From positions 1 through 64,000 of the forward strand of contig JBBIRO010000009.1 of NCBI GenBank assembly GCA_037441775.1: 64,000 nucleotides of DNA. The letters run 5' to 3'. This DNA is from CAMTWB01 sp037441775 (GTDB lineage: Bacteria > Desulfobacterota > Syntrophia > Syntrophales > CAMTWB01). Below are positions 8,392 to 16,754 of this stretch, in pieces. A program made the translations under genes and the position numbers. Every line of letters starts with the position of its first letter. Position 1 is the stretch's first letter. The notes beneath the pieces are model-generated. The model was not told the DNA's origin. It ran no database searches and was given only the letters and a program-made list of their open reading frames with translations.

Positions 8392-9525
8392 ATGAGAAGC
8401 GCATTGATATACAGCAATGAAATGGGACGGTTTGACTTTGGTTATGGCCATCCCTTCAAACCGGAGCGGGGGATAATGACCTATGAACTTTGCGGCCGCT
8501 ACGGACTGTTGAATCATTCCTGGATGGAGACACTTAAGCCCGGTTTGGCGGGGGAGCAAATAATAACTAATTTTCACACGAAGGATTACCTGCGGGCCTT
8601 AATTGAGGCGGGCCGGGGCAAAGCCAGCCTGGAAATGCTGGGGTATGGCCTGGGCACTGAAGATAACCCGATCTTGCATGGAATCTATGAATGGGCCGCA
8701 ATGACAGTTGGCGGGACCATTTTAGGCATGGAGAAAATACTCAATGGCGACCTGGACTATGCCTTCAACCTCTTCGGCGGCTTTCATCACGCCGCTGCCG
8801 ACCATGCGGAAGGCTTCTGCTATTTAAACGATATCGTCGTTGCCATCAGGGCGGTACTCCAGAAAGACGAGCACTTGCGCATCGCCTATGTCGATTGCGA
8901 CGCCCATCACGGCAACGGGGTCCAGGATGCCTTTTACGATGATCCCCGGGTGCTGGTAATATCGCTGCATGAAACAGGCCGGGAAATTTATCCCTGGTCG
9001 GGCATGGAAACGGAAACAGGACAGGGCGAGGGCAAGGGCTATAACGTCAACATTCCGCTTGAGCCAGGAACCGATGACGAGGTTTATGGTTTTGCTTTCG
9101 ACTCCCTGGTTGTGCCGCTTTTGGAGTCGTTTCACCCCCGGGTGCTGGTCGCCCAGATCGGCGCGGACACACTCATCTCCGACCCGCTCACGCACCTGAA
9201 ATTGACCAACAACGGCTACCGGCGAAACGTCCATCGACTCCGGAAACTTTGCCCACGGATGTTAGCTCTGGCCGGCGGCGGCTATGACCTGTTTAGGACA
9301 GCGCGGGCCTGGACCCTGGCCTGGGCCACCTTAAATCAGTTAGAGCCGGAAGATGAACTGGCCGGCCTGGTGGGGGGGATGATGTACGGCCCCGAAATGG
9401 AGATGGGCAGTCTCTACGACCACCCCTGGATTACAGAAGGCGAGCCCAAGATCAAGGCGCAACAGGAGGCTGAGCGGGTGGTATCATTTTTGAGGCGGGA
9501 GGTTTTCCCCTTGCACGGTCTGTAA
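8392..9525 (+). CDS. acuC: AcuC-type acetoin utilization protein / histone deacetylase family
   Basis: Zinc-dependent arginase/deacetylase-fold protein, about 377 aa. Family motifs are seen in order: substrate-channel GGFHHAAADHAEGFCYLND, metal-binding DCDAHHGNGVQDAF, GADTLISDPL and the glycine-rich LALAGGGYD near the end. In Bacillus subtilis, AcuC deacetylates and reactivates acetyl-CoA synthetase. Here the gene converges on acsA, which supports the same role by inference. I start at ATG 8392, which has AGAGG upstream, and not at the TTG at 8371. Confidence 0.85.
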   Translation: MRSALIYSNEMGRFDFGYGHPFKPERGIMTYELCGRYGLLNHSWMETLKPGLAGEQIITNFHTKDYLRALIEAGRGKASLEMLGYGLGTEDNPILHGIYEWAAMTVGGTILGMEKILNGDLDYAFNLFGGFHHAAADHAEGFCYLNDIVVAIRAVLQKDEHLRIAYVDCDAHHGNGVQDAFYDDPRVLVISLHETGREIYPWSGMETETGQGEGKGYNVNIPLEPGTDDEVYGFAFDSLVVPLLESFHPRVLVAQIGADTLISDPLTHLKLTNNGYRRNVHRLRKLCPRMLALAGGGYDLFRTARAWTLAWATLNQLEPEDELAGLVGGMMYGPEMEMGSLYDHPWITEGEPKIKAQQEAERVVSFLRREVFPLHGL

Positions 9526-9543
9526 TCCAATTATCCCTGAAAC

Positions 9544-9585
9544 ATAAAGAGGCTCAAGGACGGCAACGTCCTTGAGCCTCTTTAT
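9544..9585. terminator. Bidirectional rho-independent terminator between acuC and acsA
   Basis: Perfect 18-bp inverted repeat (ATAAAGAGGCTCAAGGAC and its complement) with a 6-base loop GGCAAC, lying between two convergent genes. The stem ends in A/T-rich flanks on both sides, giving a U tract in either direction. Confidence 0.85.
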
Positions 9586-9602
9586 TAACCAGCTATTTTA
9601 AT

Positions 9603-11579
9603 TTATCTTTCGGCAATCAGACGGTCAACAACCGTAGGGTCAGCAAGCGTTGAAGTATCTCCCAACTCATCGAACTGGCCCTCGGCGATCTTTCTTAAGA
9701 TGCGGCGCATGATCTTACCGCTGCGTGTCTTGGGTAGGCCTTCGGCGAAATGGATCTTGTCCGGTACGGCAATCGGTCCAATCTCCTTTCTTACGTGTAA
9801 AAGGAGATTTTTCCTAAGTTCCTCGGTCGGTTCGTTTCCCTCCTTCAGGGTAACGAAGGCATAGATTCCCTGCCCCTTGATCTCGTGGGGGAACCCGACC
9901 ACCGCCGCCTCGGCTACCGTGGGATGAGCAACCAGGGCGCTTTCCACCTCCGCTGTGCCCAGCCGGTGACCGGAAACGTTAATTACGTCGTCCACCCGGC
10001 CCATCAGCCAGTAGAAACCATCCTCATCCTTCCGGGCGCCGTCACCGGTGAAGTAAAGGCCCGGATACTGAATGAAGTATTGCTGCTTGAACCTTTCCGG
10101 ATCGCCAAAAACGGTTCGCATGAAGCTTGGCCAGGGTCTCTTAATGCACAGGTAGCCCCCCTCATTAACATCAGCTTCGCTGCCGTCCTGGCGCACCACC
10201 ACCGGCTGCACCCCAAAGTAAGGCACCGTTGCGCAACCCGGCTTCATCGGAATAGCGCCCGGCAGGGAAGTGATAAGGACCCCACCCGTTTCAGTCTGCC
10301 ACCAGGTGTCGGCAATGGGGCAGCGCTCTTTGCCGATTACCTGGTAATACCAGAGCCAGGCTTCCGGATTGATAGGCTCGCCGACCGAACCCAGGACTCT
10401 TAAGCTGCTCAAATCCCGCTTGTTAGGCCACGCATCGCCTGTTTTCATCATCGCCCGGATAGCGGTGGGCGCCGTGTAGAAGCTGTTAACCCGATACTTT
10501 TCCACTATCTGCCAGAAACGATCCGGCTCGGGATAGTTGGGAACCCCTTCGAACATCAGTGAAGTGGCGCCGGAAGACAGAGGGCCGTAAACGATGTAAC
10601 TGTGGCCGGTGACCCAGCCAATGTCGGCGGTGCACCAGTAGAGGTCCTCGTCCCGGTAGTCGAAAATATCCTGGAAGGTCATGGTGGGGTATAGTAGATA
10701 ACCGGCGGTTGTATGGAGCACCCCCTTGGGTTTGCCGGTGCTGCCGCTGGTGTATAGGATAAAGAGGGGGTCCTCGGCATCCATCTTTTCGGCTTCACAT
10801 ACAGGCGATACCTTGGCCATCAGTTCATGCCACAGGTGATCCCGGCCTTCTTTCATCTCTACGGCCTTGTCGATCCGGTTCACAACCACACAATTTTTGA
10901 CAAAGCCGCAGGCATTCATTGCCGTATCGGCATTTTGCTTGGTCGGCAGGACCTTTCCCGAACGATAACTGTAGTTGGAAGTTATAACTGTTTCCGATTT
11001 GCAATCCTGAATCCGGTCCCTGAGTGCGTCGGCGCTGAAGCCGCCGAAGACGACGCTGTGAATCGCGCCGATTCTGGTGCAGGCCAGCAGGGCTATTGCC
11101 AGCTCCGGTATCATGGGCAGGTAGAGCGTTACCCGATCACCCTTCTTTACCCCCAGAGCCTTGAGCACATTGGCGAACTTGCAGACTTCGTGGTGCAGCT
11201 GCTGATAGGTATAGGTTTTGGATTCCTCCATCGGCTCTCCCTGCCAGACCAGGGCCGCCTTATTCTTTCTCCATCCGTTTAAGTGCCGGTCGAGGCAGTT
11301 ATAGGAGGCGTTTAATTTGCCGCCCCGGAAATACGAAATACTGATCTGATCTTTGAAGCTCCACTCCTCCACCGGCCCCGTCCACTTCTCAAACCAGTGG
11401 AGGTATCGTTCGGCCATCTCACCCCAGAATCCATGTGGATCTTCTACGGACCGCCGATACGTTTCCCGATACTCTTCAATGGTTTTATAACGAGCCTTCT
11501 TGCTAAACTCAGATAGAGGATAAAATACCCTCTTTTCTGTAGAGAGCGACTCTACCCGGTTTCCTTTATTTTCTTCCAT
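9603..11579 (-). CDS. acsA: Acetyl-CoA synthetase (AMP-forming)
   Basis: Activates acetate with ATP and CoA to acetyl-CoA via acetyl-AMP. Full length at 658 aa, with the N-terminal ACS domain, the adenylate-forming signature LYTSGSTGKPKG, the TETGG motif (WWQTETGG) and the C-terminal hinge. The PKTRSGKIMRR motif carries the catalytic lysine, counted as K622, the site inactivated by acetylation in other bacteria. The start is ATG 11579 behind GGGGGAAG. The convergent neighbour is an AcuC-type deacetylase, which could reverse acetylation of that lysine. Confidence 0.95.
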   Translation of the reverse strand: MEENKGNRVESLSTEKRVFYPLSEFSKKARYKTIEEYRETYRRSVEDPHGFWGEMAERYLHWFEKWTGPVEEWSFKDQISISYFRGGKLNASYNCLDRHLNGWRKNKAALVWQGEPMEESKTYTYQQLHHEVCKFANVLKALGVKKGDRVTLYLPMIPELAIALLACTRIGAIHSVVFGGFSADALRDRIQDCKSETVITSNYSYRSGKVLPTKQNADTAMNACGFVKNCVVVNRIDKAVEMKEGRDHLWHELMAKVSPVCEAEKMDAEDPLFILYTSGSTGKPKGVLHTTAGYLLYPTMTFQDIFDYRDEDLYWCTADIGWVTGHSYIVYGPLSSGATSLMFEGVPNYPEPDRFWQIVEKYRVNSFYTAPTAIRAMMKTGDAWPNKRDLSSLRVLGSVGEPINPEAWLWYYQVIGKERCPIADTWWQTETGGVLITSLPGAIPMKPGCATVPYFGVQPVVVRQDGSEADVNEGGYLCIKRPWPSFMRTVFGDPERFKQQYFIQYPGLYFTGDGARKDEDGFYWLMGRVDDVINVSGHRLGTAEVESALVAHPTVAEAAVVGFPHEIKGQGIYAFVTLKEGNEPTEELRKNLLLHVRKEIGPIAVPDKIHFAEGLPKTRSGKIMRRILRKIAEGQFDELGDTSTLADPTVVDRLIAER

Positions 11580-11960
11580 TTCTTCCCCCTATAACGTAAT
11601 TTTAAATTATTTTGTGCACACTGTCCTGCTGCACTTTTTATCACAGCGTTTGCAAAAATCAACCTTTTATTTCTTGAGGACTTCGTAAAAAGCCCTCCTA
11701 AATTTGAGGTCTTTTGCGACTTTTTACTGATAGCGTCTTTATTCCGCATGTAATTTACGGCGTTTCTCACCGCCCGCCAAAAGGTCCAAAACAATGAACA
11801 AACCGGCGAACAACGCGCTTGGCCGAATTATCATCGGACTTAAATAAGCACAGGAACGTAATGACGGCTTTGCTCTTTACGGCGCCGCCGCCAATTCTCT
11901 TCTTTCGCCGGTTTTATCCCGCAAAGCCACGAAAGCGGCAGGTTGTTTTTCCGGGTCTAT
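11580..11960. other. Intergenic region upstream of acsA
   Basis: 381 bases with no convincing gene between torD and acsA. It must hold the acsA promoter, but I cannot single out a strong -35/-10 pair. It contains a small repeat element at about 11674-11738, described separately. Confidence 0.6.
11674..11738. repeat. MITE-like element E1 (short hairpin form)
   Basis: Inverted arms GTAAAAAG (11685-11692) and CTTTTTAC (11720-11727) with flanking CTTC and GCGTC. They match the ends of the other intergenic elements in the window, which share a core GACTTTTTAC followed a few bases later by CGTC. It may be a minimal or decayed copy. Confidence 0.5.
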
Positions 11961-12578
11961 TTACTTGCGGTCCCAGGCGATAAACTGTTCCGTCATGTCC
12001 AGCACGGAGCGGTATAGCCCCTTAAGCCCCGCTTCTTCAGATCTGGCCAACAGCAGAGGCAGCCAGTTGAGGTGCTGGGCGAGAAAAATAGCCTGGGCGT
12101 CCGGCCCCGCCTCTTCAACTAAAAACGACATGAGCTCCAGCTCGACGGCCAGATGGTCCGGCGTGCCCCGAACTTCCGGCGGCAATTCCAAGCCCAGGCG
12201 GGAGACCAGCTCCTGCATATGGGCCGCCGCGTCTCCTCCCAGCCAGCCTGTTTCGCTCTTGAAGGCCACTTCGGCGGATTCGTCCATGGTCCAGGGATTA
12301 TAGACCGATTCAACCAGCCAGATTCTCAGGCCGTCGGGCAGGAAGAAAGACCGGAGGTATTCATTGGCAAGTTCGCCGGGAGTGAGCGCCGAATTACGAA
12401 TGACGGCGGGGATGCCAACTGGTTTCTTAAGAACATTAAGCAGAGACAGCATTTCCGTAAGCCAGGTGCCGTTGCTTAACCGCAGGAGCGCTTCCTCATG
12501 GGGCGGAGGCGCAAGCGCCTCCGCCAGAAGAGCATAGACCCCTGCCCGAGAGCTTTTCACAGCCGTCGTTTCCTTCAT
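11961..12578 (-). CDS. TorD-family molybdoenzyme chaperone
   Basis: All-helical cytoplasmic chaperone of 205 aa of the TorD/DmsD/NarJ type. Members bind the Tat signal of molybdoenzymes and assist cofactor insertion. Supporting signs are the length, the ANEYLRSFFLP segment, the DHLAVELELMSFLV helix (TorD proteins have a conserved [DE]H[LI]xxEL here) and C-terminal FIAWDRK. Its ATG overlaps the TGA of the upstream molybdopterin-oxidoreductase remnant (ATGA), so it was once translationally coupled to it. The gene looks intact although its apparent client is destroyed. It could persist by serving another enzyme or simply be lagging in decay. Confidence 0.78.
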   Translation of the reverse strand: MKETTAVKSSRAGVYALLAEALAPPPHEEALLRLSNGTWLTEMLSLLNVLKKPVGIPAVIRNSALTPGELANEYLRSFFLPDGLRIWLVESVYNPWTMDESAEVAFKSETGWLGGDAAAHMQELVSRLGLELPPEVRGTPDHLAVELELMSFLVEEAGPDAQAIFLAQHLNWLPLLLARSEEAGLKGLYRSVLDMTEQFIAWDRK

Positions 12579-12965
12579 ACCATGATCTCCACCGCTGCCT
12601 CATGCATCACGGCATGACCGATCAGGGGTTCTGTCAAAGAAGAGACAAAATCATTAAGGCTGATCCCATTACCGTTAGCGTCAGGCTGGTATGGCCAGCA
12701 TGTGCCATAACCAGCCGGGAGGTATGCCGCCTCCGGTAGGGCCCGGTCGGCGTGACCAGTGGCCTTCCATACCCGATCGACTTTCACTTGTCCCCACGTC
12801 CCACAATGACTGAAGCAGCCGTTGGACAGGCTGGGAATTCTTTTTACCGGGGCCCCTTCCTGCGCCCGCGCCCATTTGTTCATAAAGAAAGCCGGATTTG
12901 ACGCGATAGCCGCCCCGGTTGCCGTCAAACCTTTTTTAGAATGTCCGTCTGGAAAAGTTTTTCAC
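12575..12965 (-). pseudogene. Remnant of Tat-exported molybdopterin oxidoreductase catalytic subunit
   Basis: About 130 codons remain of a family usually 650-1000 aa long. A GTG at 12965, with AAGG six bases upstream, begins MKNFSRRTF, a near-perfect Tat motif. The frame then breaks near 12938; restoring two bases would join it to KKGLTATGAAIA, the rest of the signal. Next comes the Fe-S region NGCFSHCGTW and VWKATGHADR, which is the N-terminus of the catalytic subunit. After the junction LPEAAYLP the sequence is the C-terminus: the NGNGISLNDFVSS segment and a TGA overlapping torD. The whole catalytic core is missing in frame. Without the Tat start the frame would begin only at TTG 12928. Family assignment is by motif recall. 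Confidence 0.75.
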
Positions 12966-12998
12966 CGCACACCTTCACGCGCGTTATGACCTTGATAA

Positions 12999-13271
12999 TT
13001 ATGCCGGCAGCGGAAAACTTTTTTTCAGCAGCGGCAGTCTTTTTTCGGCATCCGCAAGCATTGCCGTCCGGTCGCCGAATTTCCGGGCGTTGCTGGTACA
13101 GGTATCCACAAAGGCCGGCGGCCGGTTCGCCTCTACCAGGTCTTTACAGCCGGCACACCGGATAGCTTTGTTAGCGATAACTTCTGAAACCTCGCAAGAA
13201 CTGACGGCTGCACAGGCCTCGACGTTTGCCGGCTTCCCGCGAGACTTCGGCCATTTTACATCCCGAAACAT
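12999..13271 (-). pseudogene. Decayed 4Fe-4S electron-transfer subunit (DmsB/NrfC type)
   Basis: Open frame of 90 codons resembling the C-terminal half of the ferredoxin-like subunit that partners molybdopterin oxidoreductases. Recognisable pieces are RCAGCKDLVEAN, PPAFVDTCTSNARKFGD and MLADAEKRLPLLKK, which in intact proteins read CDGCxDLVxxGxxPACVxxCPTGAxxFGD. Several cluster cysteines have been replaced (PAF for PAC, CTSN for CPTG) and the N-terminal half with its two cluster motifs is gone. It ends 33 bases upstream of the catalytic-subunit remnant, the normal gene order. I see no convincing ribosome site and regard it as non-functional. Confidence 0.7.
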
Positions 13272-13405
13272 CGCTTATGGCTTATTGCGCGCGGTTATAC
13301 GAAAAAAATATTTTTTGTCAAGAAGATACCGCGGAATAGCCGGGATATTCTCAGGCAATTCCCCGCCGTCGAAAGTTCTGGTTTTACGGAGTTTTTACCG
13401 CTTCC

Positions 13406-14311
13406 TCACCAATTGACATAAACATACACGGACAGCAGCAGAGAAAGAAGGAGCGATAAAGAGGCCGCAAAAGCAAGCCTTGCGGCTGGACGGAGCGAGA
13501 CGAAGTAACCCCGGCCAACGTCGCGGACAGCGGCTCTGATCGTGCTGCGACGGATATAAAACTGTCCCCGGGCGTAGGCGATGAGGAGCGCGCGGTCGCA
13601 AATTACATTTATCCGCCGGGGAATACCACCGCTATAATATTGCAGAAGGGAAAGGGCCGGAAGCGAAAACCGCACCTGCCCGCCCACAACGGAAAGACGG
13701 TGCTCAATGTATTTGCCGGTCTGTACAAACGAAAGGGGTTTAAGTTCGTAGCGTACGGTAATCCGCTCATTTAATTGCCGCAGCGCGGGCAGCGCCAACA
13801 ATCTCTGGAGTTCCGGCTGGCCGATGAGAATGATCTGCAGCAGTTTTTCGCGTTCCGTTTCCAAATTGGAAAGCAGACGCAGCTCTTCGAGAACGCCAAG
13901 GGGGAGCAGATGGGCCTCGTCAATCAGGAGGACAGCATTTTTCCCGGCGCTGTAGTTTTGCAGGAGAAACTTGTTCAAGAGGGAAAACTTTGCCCGTCGG
14001 GATTGGTCATTATCGCGACCAGGTATTTCAAATTCTTCGAGTATTGACGAGAGCAACTCATCGGCCATTTGGGAAGGGTTGAATATCAGGGCAGCGGCGA
14101 TGCTGTCGTCCAGATGGGCCAGCAGGGTCCGGCAGAGGGTGGTCTTGCCGGTGCCAATCCCGCCGGTGAGCAGCAGGAACCCCTTTTTTTCCTTGATGCC
14201 GTAGATGAGATGATTCAAGGCCTCCTGATGCTGCGGGCTTAAGTATAAAAACCTGGGGTCAGGCGCCAGATTGAAGGGGGTTTCCCCTAAAGCGAAATGG
14301 GTTGCGTACAT
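13406..14311 (-). CDS. gspA: Type II secretion AAA ATPase GspA/ExeA (short form)
   Basis: Membrane-anchored ATPase of 301 aa that, with GspB, helps assemble the secretin in the cell envelope. Walker A GGIGTGKT (50-57), Walker B AVLLIDEAH (about 125-133) and the N-terminal PFNLAPDPRFLY motif are characteristic. A single hydrophobic helix lies at about 276-298, after which the protein ends (VYVNW). The periplasmic peptidoglycan-binding domain of Aeromonas ExeA is absent, giving a short form. It is the last gene of the T2SS operon, 27 bases after gspC. Confidence 0.87.
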   Translation of the reverse strand: MYATHFALGETPFNLAPDPRFLYLSPQHQEALNHLIYGIKEKKGFLLLTGGIGTGKTTLCRTLLAHLDDSIAAALIFNPSQMADELLSSILEEFEIPGRDNDQSRRAKFSLLNKFLLQNYSAGKNAVLLIDEAHLLPLGVLEELRLLSNLETEREKLLQIILIGQPELQRLLALPALRQLNERITVRYELKPLSFVQTGKYIEHRLSVVGGQVRFSLPALSLLQYYSGGIPRRINVICDRALLIAYARGQFYIRRSTIRAAVRDVGRGYFVSLRPAARLAFAASLSLLLSLLLSVYVYVNW

Positions 14312-14338
14312 GGGCTTTAAGTTAAGACAGCGTTTCTT

Positions 14339-15310
14339 TTAGCGTAAATCATAGTTCAGCGTTTCTACCCGCCCCCCCCTCATGACCTTAAGAGAAACGC
14401 TGGGAGCGCCCTTGAGCAGATTGTAAAACTCGACCATATCCTCGGCGCCCCTAAGCCGGCGGTCGTTAGCCTCCTGAATGATGTCTCCATCACGCAGGGT
14501 CATCTTCTCGTAGATACTGCCCGGCCTGATCTGAGAAAGCATGAACCCATTCGGCGCGCCCGCCTGGAAAAATGGTCTGATCTGCGCCTGAGTAAGCAGT
14601 CCCCCCATATCACTCAACTGGGTAGCGACTTCGGCCCTAGTGATGGTTACCCGCTCCCCCGTCCCTGAGGCAGGAGCGGCAGGCGGCTGGGGTGGGGTTG
14701 ATGCCGCCCCTCCGCCCGGTGTCGGCAGGACCGGCGCCAGCGGCGATGATGCCAACCGCAAGGTGATCATCTCGCCCCCGAATTCGACCAGCACCTCCCC
14801 CCGCTTAATCTCTTTGAGCGTTGCCCCGCCTACCGTATCGCCAATCCTGTAGAGGACATCGCTGGGCTTCCCCCTTTCCCGAATGGCGGCGAAAGCGGTT
14901 AACCGGTCGCCGGCTACGGTTCCCTTGAGTTCGAGGGATAGTACGGGCGGCGGTTTTGTTTCCGCCGGGCGGCCGGCCGGCTCCGCCGCAACGGGGGGAG
15001 TTACTGTTTGGATAACCGTCTCGGCGGAACCAAAAAGATTTCGTTCGTAAATGGCCCGATAGATTAGGGCCGTACCGCTGCCGGACGGCTGCGCAACACT
15101 CCTGGCCCGTGGCGTCGTCTCCAGATGAGGCAATACCAGGAGAGTGAGAGCCAGTTTATAGAAGATGCCTGCCAGCACCCAGGTGTAGAGGGCAATGATC
15201 AAAGGAATGAAAATTGAACGCCACTTCTTTTTTAGCTGAGAAAAGGCGCTGCTTCCCCAGGAAAAAATTTCCGGCCGTTTCCACCAGATGATTTCATTTA
15301 TGCCTGGCAT
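14339..15310 (-). CDS. gspC: Type II secretion inner-membrane protein GspC
   Basis: Links the inner-membrane platform to the secretin. Bitopic, 323 aa: a short cytoplasmic N-terminus, one transmembrane helix (about 33-58), the homology-region domain at about 90-190 (YRAIYERNLFGS, LELKGTVAG, YRIGDTVGGATLKEI) and, after a Pro/Gly/Ala-rich linker (about 193-217), a C-terminal PDZ-like domain with IRPGSIYEKMTLRDGDII. GGAG precedes the ATG. Unusually it sits near the 3' end of the operon and not before gspD. Confidence 0.87.
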   Translation of the reverse strand: MPGINEIIWWKRPEIFSWGSSAFSQLKKKWRSIFIPLIIALYTWVLAGIFYKLALTLLVLPHLETTPRARSVAQPSGSGTALIYRAIYERNLFGSAETVIQTVTPPVAAEPAGRPAETKPPPVLSLELKGTVAGDRLTAFAAIRERGKPSDVLYRIGDTVGGATLKEIKRGEVLVEFGGEMITLRLASSPLAPVLPTPGGGAASTPPQPPAAPASGTGERVTITRAEVATQLSDMGGLLTQAQIRPFFQAGAPNGFMLSQIRPGSIYEKMTLRDGDIIQEANDRRLRGAEDMVEFYNLLKGAPSVSLKVMRGGRVETLNYDLR

Positions 15311-15375
15311 TTATTTCTCCTTATCCCCTGGCCCTCATGGTTTGGCCGTGATAGCTGCCCGTCGCCGTCCCATAA

Positions 15376-16212
15376 CTATTGCAGACTGGTCAGTGGCGCC
15401 CCCATTTTCCCTGTTATCGTGAGGGCGAAGCGCTTGCCCGGGGTGGTTTCCAGTGAGCCCCGCATATCCAGGAGGCTCTCCGACAGCTCTTCCGGATCGA
15501 GCAGGAGCGTTCCGGTCATACTGGCCCGCAGTCCCTCGCCGACCAGGGTAAGCCGCGATATTTTAATCTGTCGGCCTTGGAAATCCAGTTTTAGCTCCAG
15601 ATCCTTGAATTCGGCTTTATCCAGGCCGGCTATTTTTTCCGGCAGATGATAGACGCCCTTCTTGATATACAATTCGACCTGGCCTCCACCTGGCTTATCG
15701 GGCCTGGCCGCATCTGCCTGTTGATAAAAGAAGCTGCCCGCGAGGGTGCCGGTAAGCTTCTTGCCCGTCGGCCCCTGGAGATAGAGACAACGGCCGATAT
15801 CTACCTGGCTTAGGTCTAGCTTCACTGTCATTGGCCGCGGGGCGAATCTGGAAAGGTTAGGTGCGATCCAGCCCGCGATTTTTCCGCCGTAGATGTTACC
15901 CGCGATGACCAACTGAGGCTTGAGGAATAGGAGACTCAGCCAATTGGGGCTGATTGTCAGCTGCTGGAGGGCGATTGTTTCCGCTCTCCTGTCCCTTATG
16001 GCATAGGATACTCCCCGCAGGGTCAATCCCAGCGGGAAGGCCGTTTCCGCATTGCCGATAGTCAGCTCCGCCTCGGGGGCCAAACGAAAAAAGGCCTGTT
16101 GTAAATAACTCTTCAGCTCCTGGGCCGGAAAGAGCAGATAGAGAAAGAGCCAGGAGAAAAAAACCCCCAGGAAAATATATCCGGCCAGACGCTTGAGCTT
16201 ACCTGGCTTCAT
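15376..16212 (-). CDS. gspN: Type II secretion protein GspN
   Basis: Protein of 278 aa with an N-terminal transmembrane segment (about 9-29) and a long beta-rich periplasmic part related to the AsmA-like GspN family. The role in secretion is minor or accessory. Its ATG overlaps the gspM stop (ATGA). Deltaproteobacterial GspN proteins are diverged; the call rests on position, topology and segments such as LTLRGVSYAIRD and GTLLLDPEELSESLLDMRG. Confidence 0.75.
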   Translation of the reverse strand: MKPGKLKRLAGYIFLGVFFSWLFLYLLFPAQELKSYLQQAFFRLAPEAELTIGNAETAFPLGLTLRGVSYAIRDRRAETIALQQLTISPNWLSLLFLKPQLVIAGNIYGGKIAGWIAPNLSRFAPRPMTVKLDLSQVDIGRCLYLQGPTGKKLTGTLAGSFFYQQADAARPDKPGGGQVELYIKKGVYHLPEKIAGLDKAEFKDLELKLDFQGRQIKISRLTLVGEGLRASMTGTLLLDPEELSESLLDMRGSLETTPGKRFALTITGKMGAPLTSLQ

Positions 16213-16754
16213 GGGGACGTCCTCCGTGGTTGATAGGTTGCCACCTGCATCCCGACGGCCAGGTAACCGGCCGGCTCTTTCATCCTGCTGATGGCAAGCT
16301 TTTTTACCTGCAAGAAGGCCTCGGGCGATTCAAGGAGCGCGATGAACTGGGTAAGCTGTTTTAACGTCAGTTTCTCCAGCCTGATGTCCAGGGGTATCTC
16401 TTCATAACCCCCGACGGTGGTCCCCCGCCCGACAGTCATCGACCGGATGTTTCCCCTCACCCCGGAGTCGCCCGCCTGTTTCTCTACATAGGAAAAGATG
16501 CTGAAATCTTTCGGTCGCAAGGCCAGACGCCGCTGAAAATCGTCCTCGCGATTCTTGAGTTTTTCGTAACTGGCGACTTGCAACAGCAGATCATGGAGGG
16601 TCCTTTCCTGGGTTGCGATCCCCTGTGTCAGGGTTGTCCTGGCCTCACGCCAGGGCAGATAGAAAAACTGGATGGCTGCCAAGAGCGCGACAACTGCCAA
16701 GGCGCCCCGGAGATACCAGTGTTCCCGTAAAGCTATCCTCGCCGGCCACCTCAT
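16209..16754 (-). CDS. gspM: Type II secretion protein GspM
   Basis: Bitopic inner-membrane protein, 181 aa: a short cytoplasmic tail, a transmembrane helix at about 14-33, a coiled-coil-like segment (TLTQGIATQERTLHDLLLQ) and a small ferredoxin-like periplasmic domain. It partners GspL in the inner-membrane platform and resembles PilO. ATGA overlaps bind it to both gspL and gspN. Identity rests mainly on topology and operon position. Confidence 0.78.
   Translation of the reverse strand: MRWPARIALREHWYLRGALAVVALLAAIQFFYLPWREARTTLTQGIATQERTLHDLLLQVASYEKLKNREDDFQRRLALRPKDFSIFSYVEKQAGDSGVRGNIRSMTVGRGTTVGGYEEIPLDIRLEKLTLKQLTQFIALLESPEAFLQVKKLAISRMKEPAGYLAVGMQVATYQPRRTSP

Noticed and set aside
11552..11794. 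80-codon open frame overlapping the acsA start and element E1
   Set aside because: Low-complexity, overlaps the real acsA start, no ribosome site.
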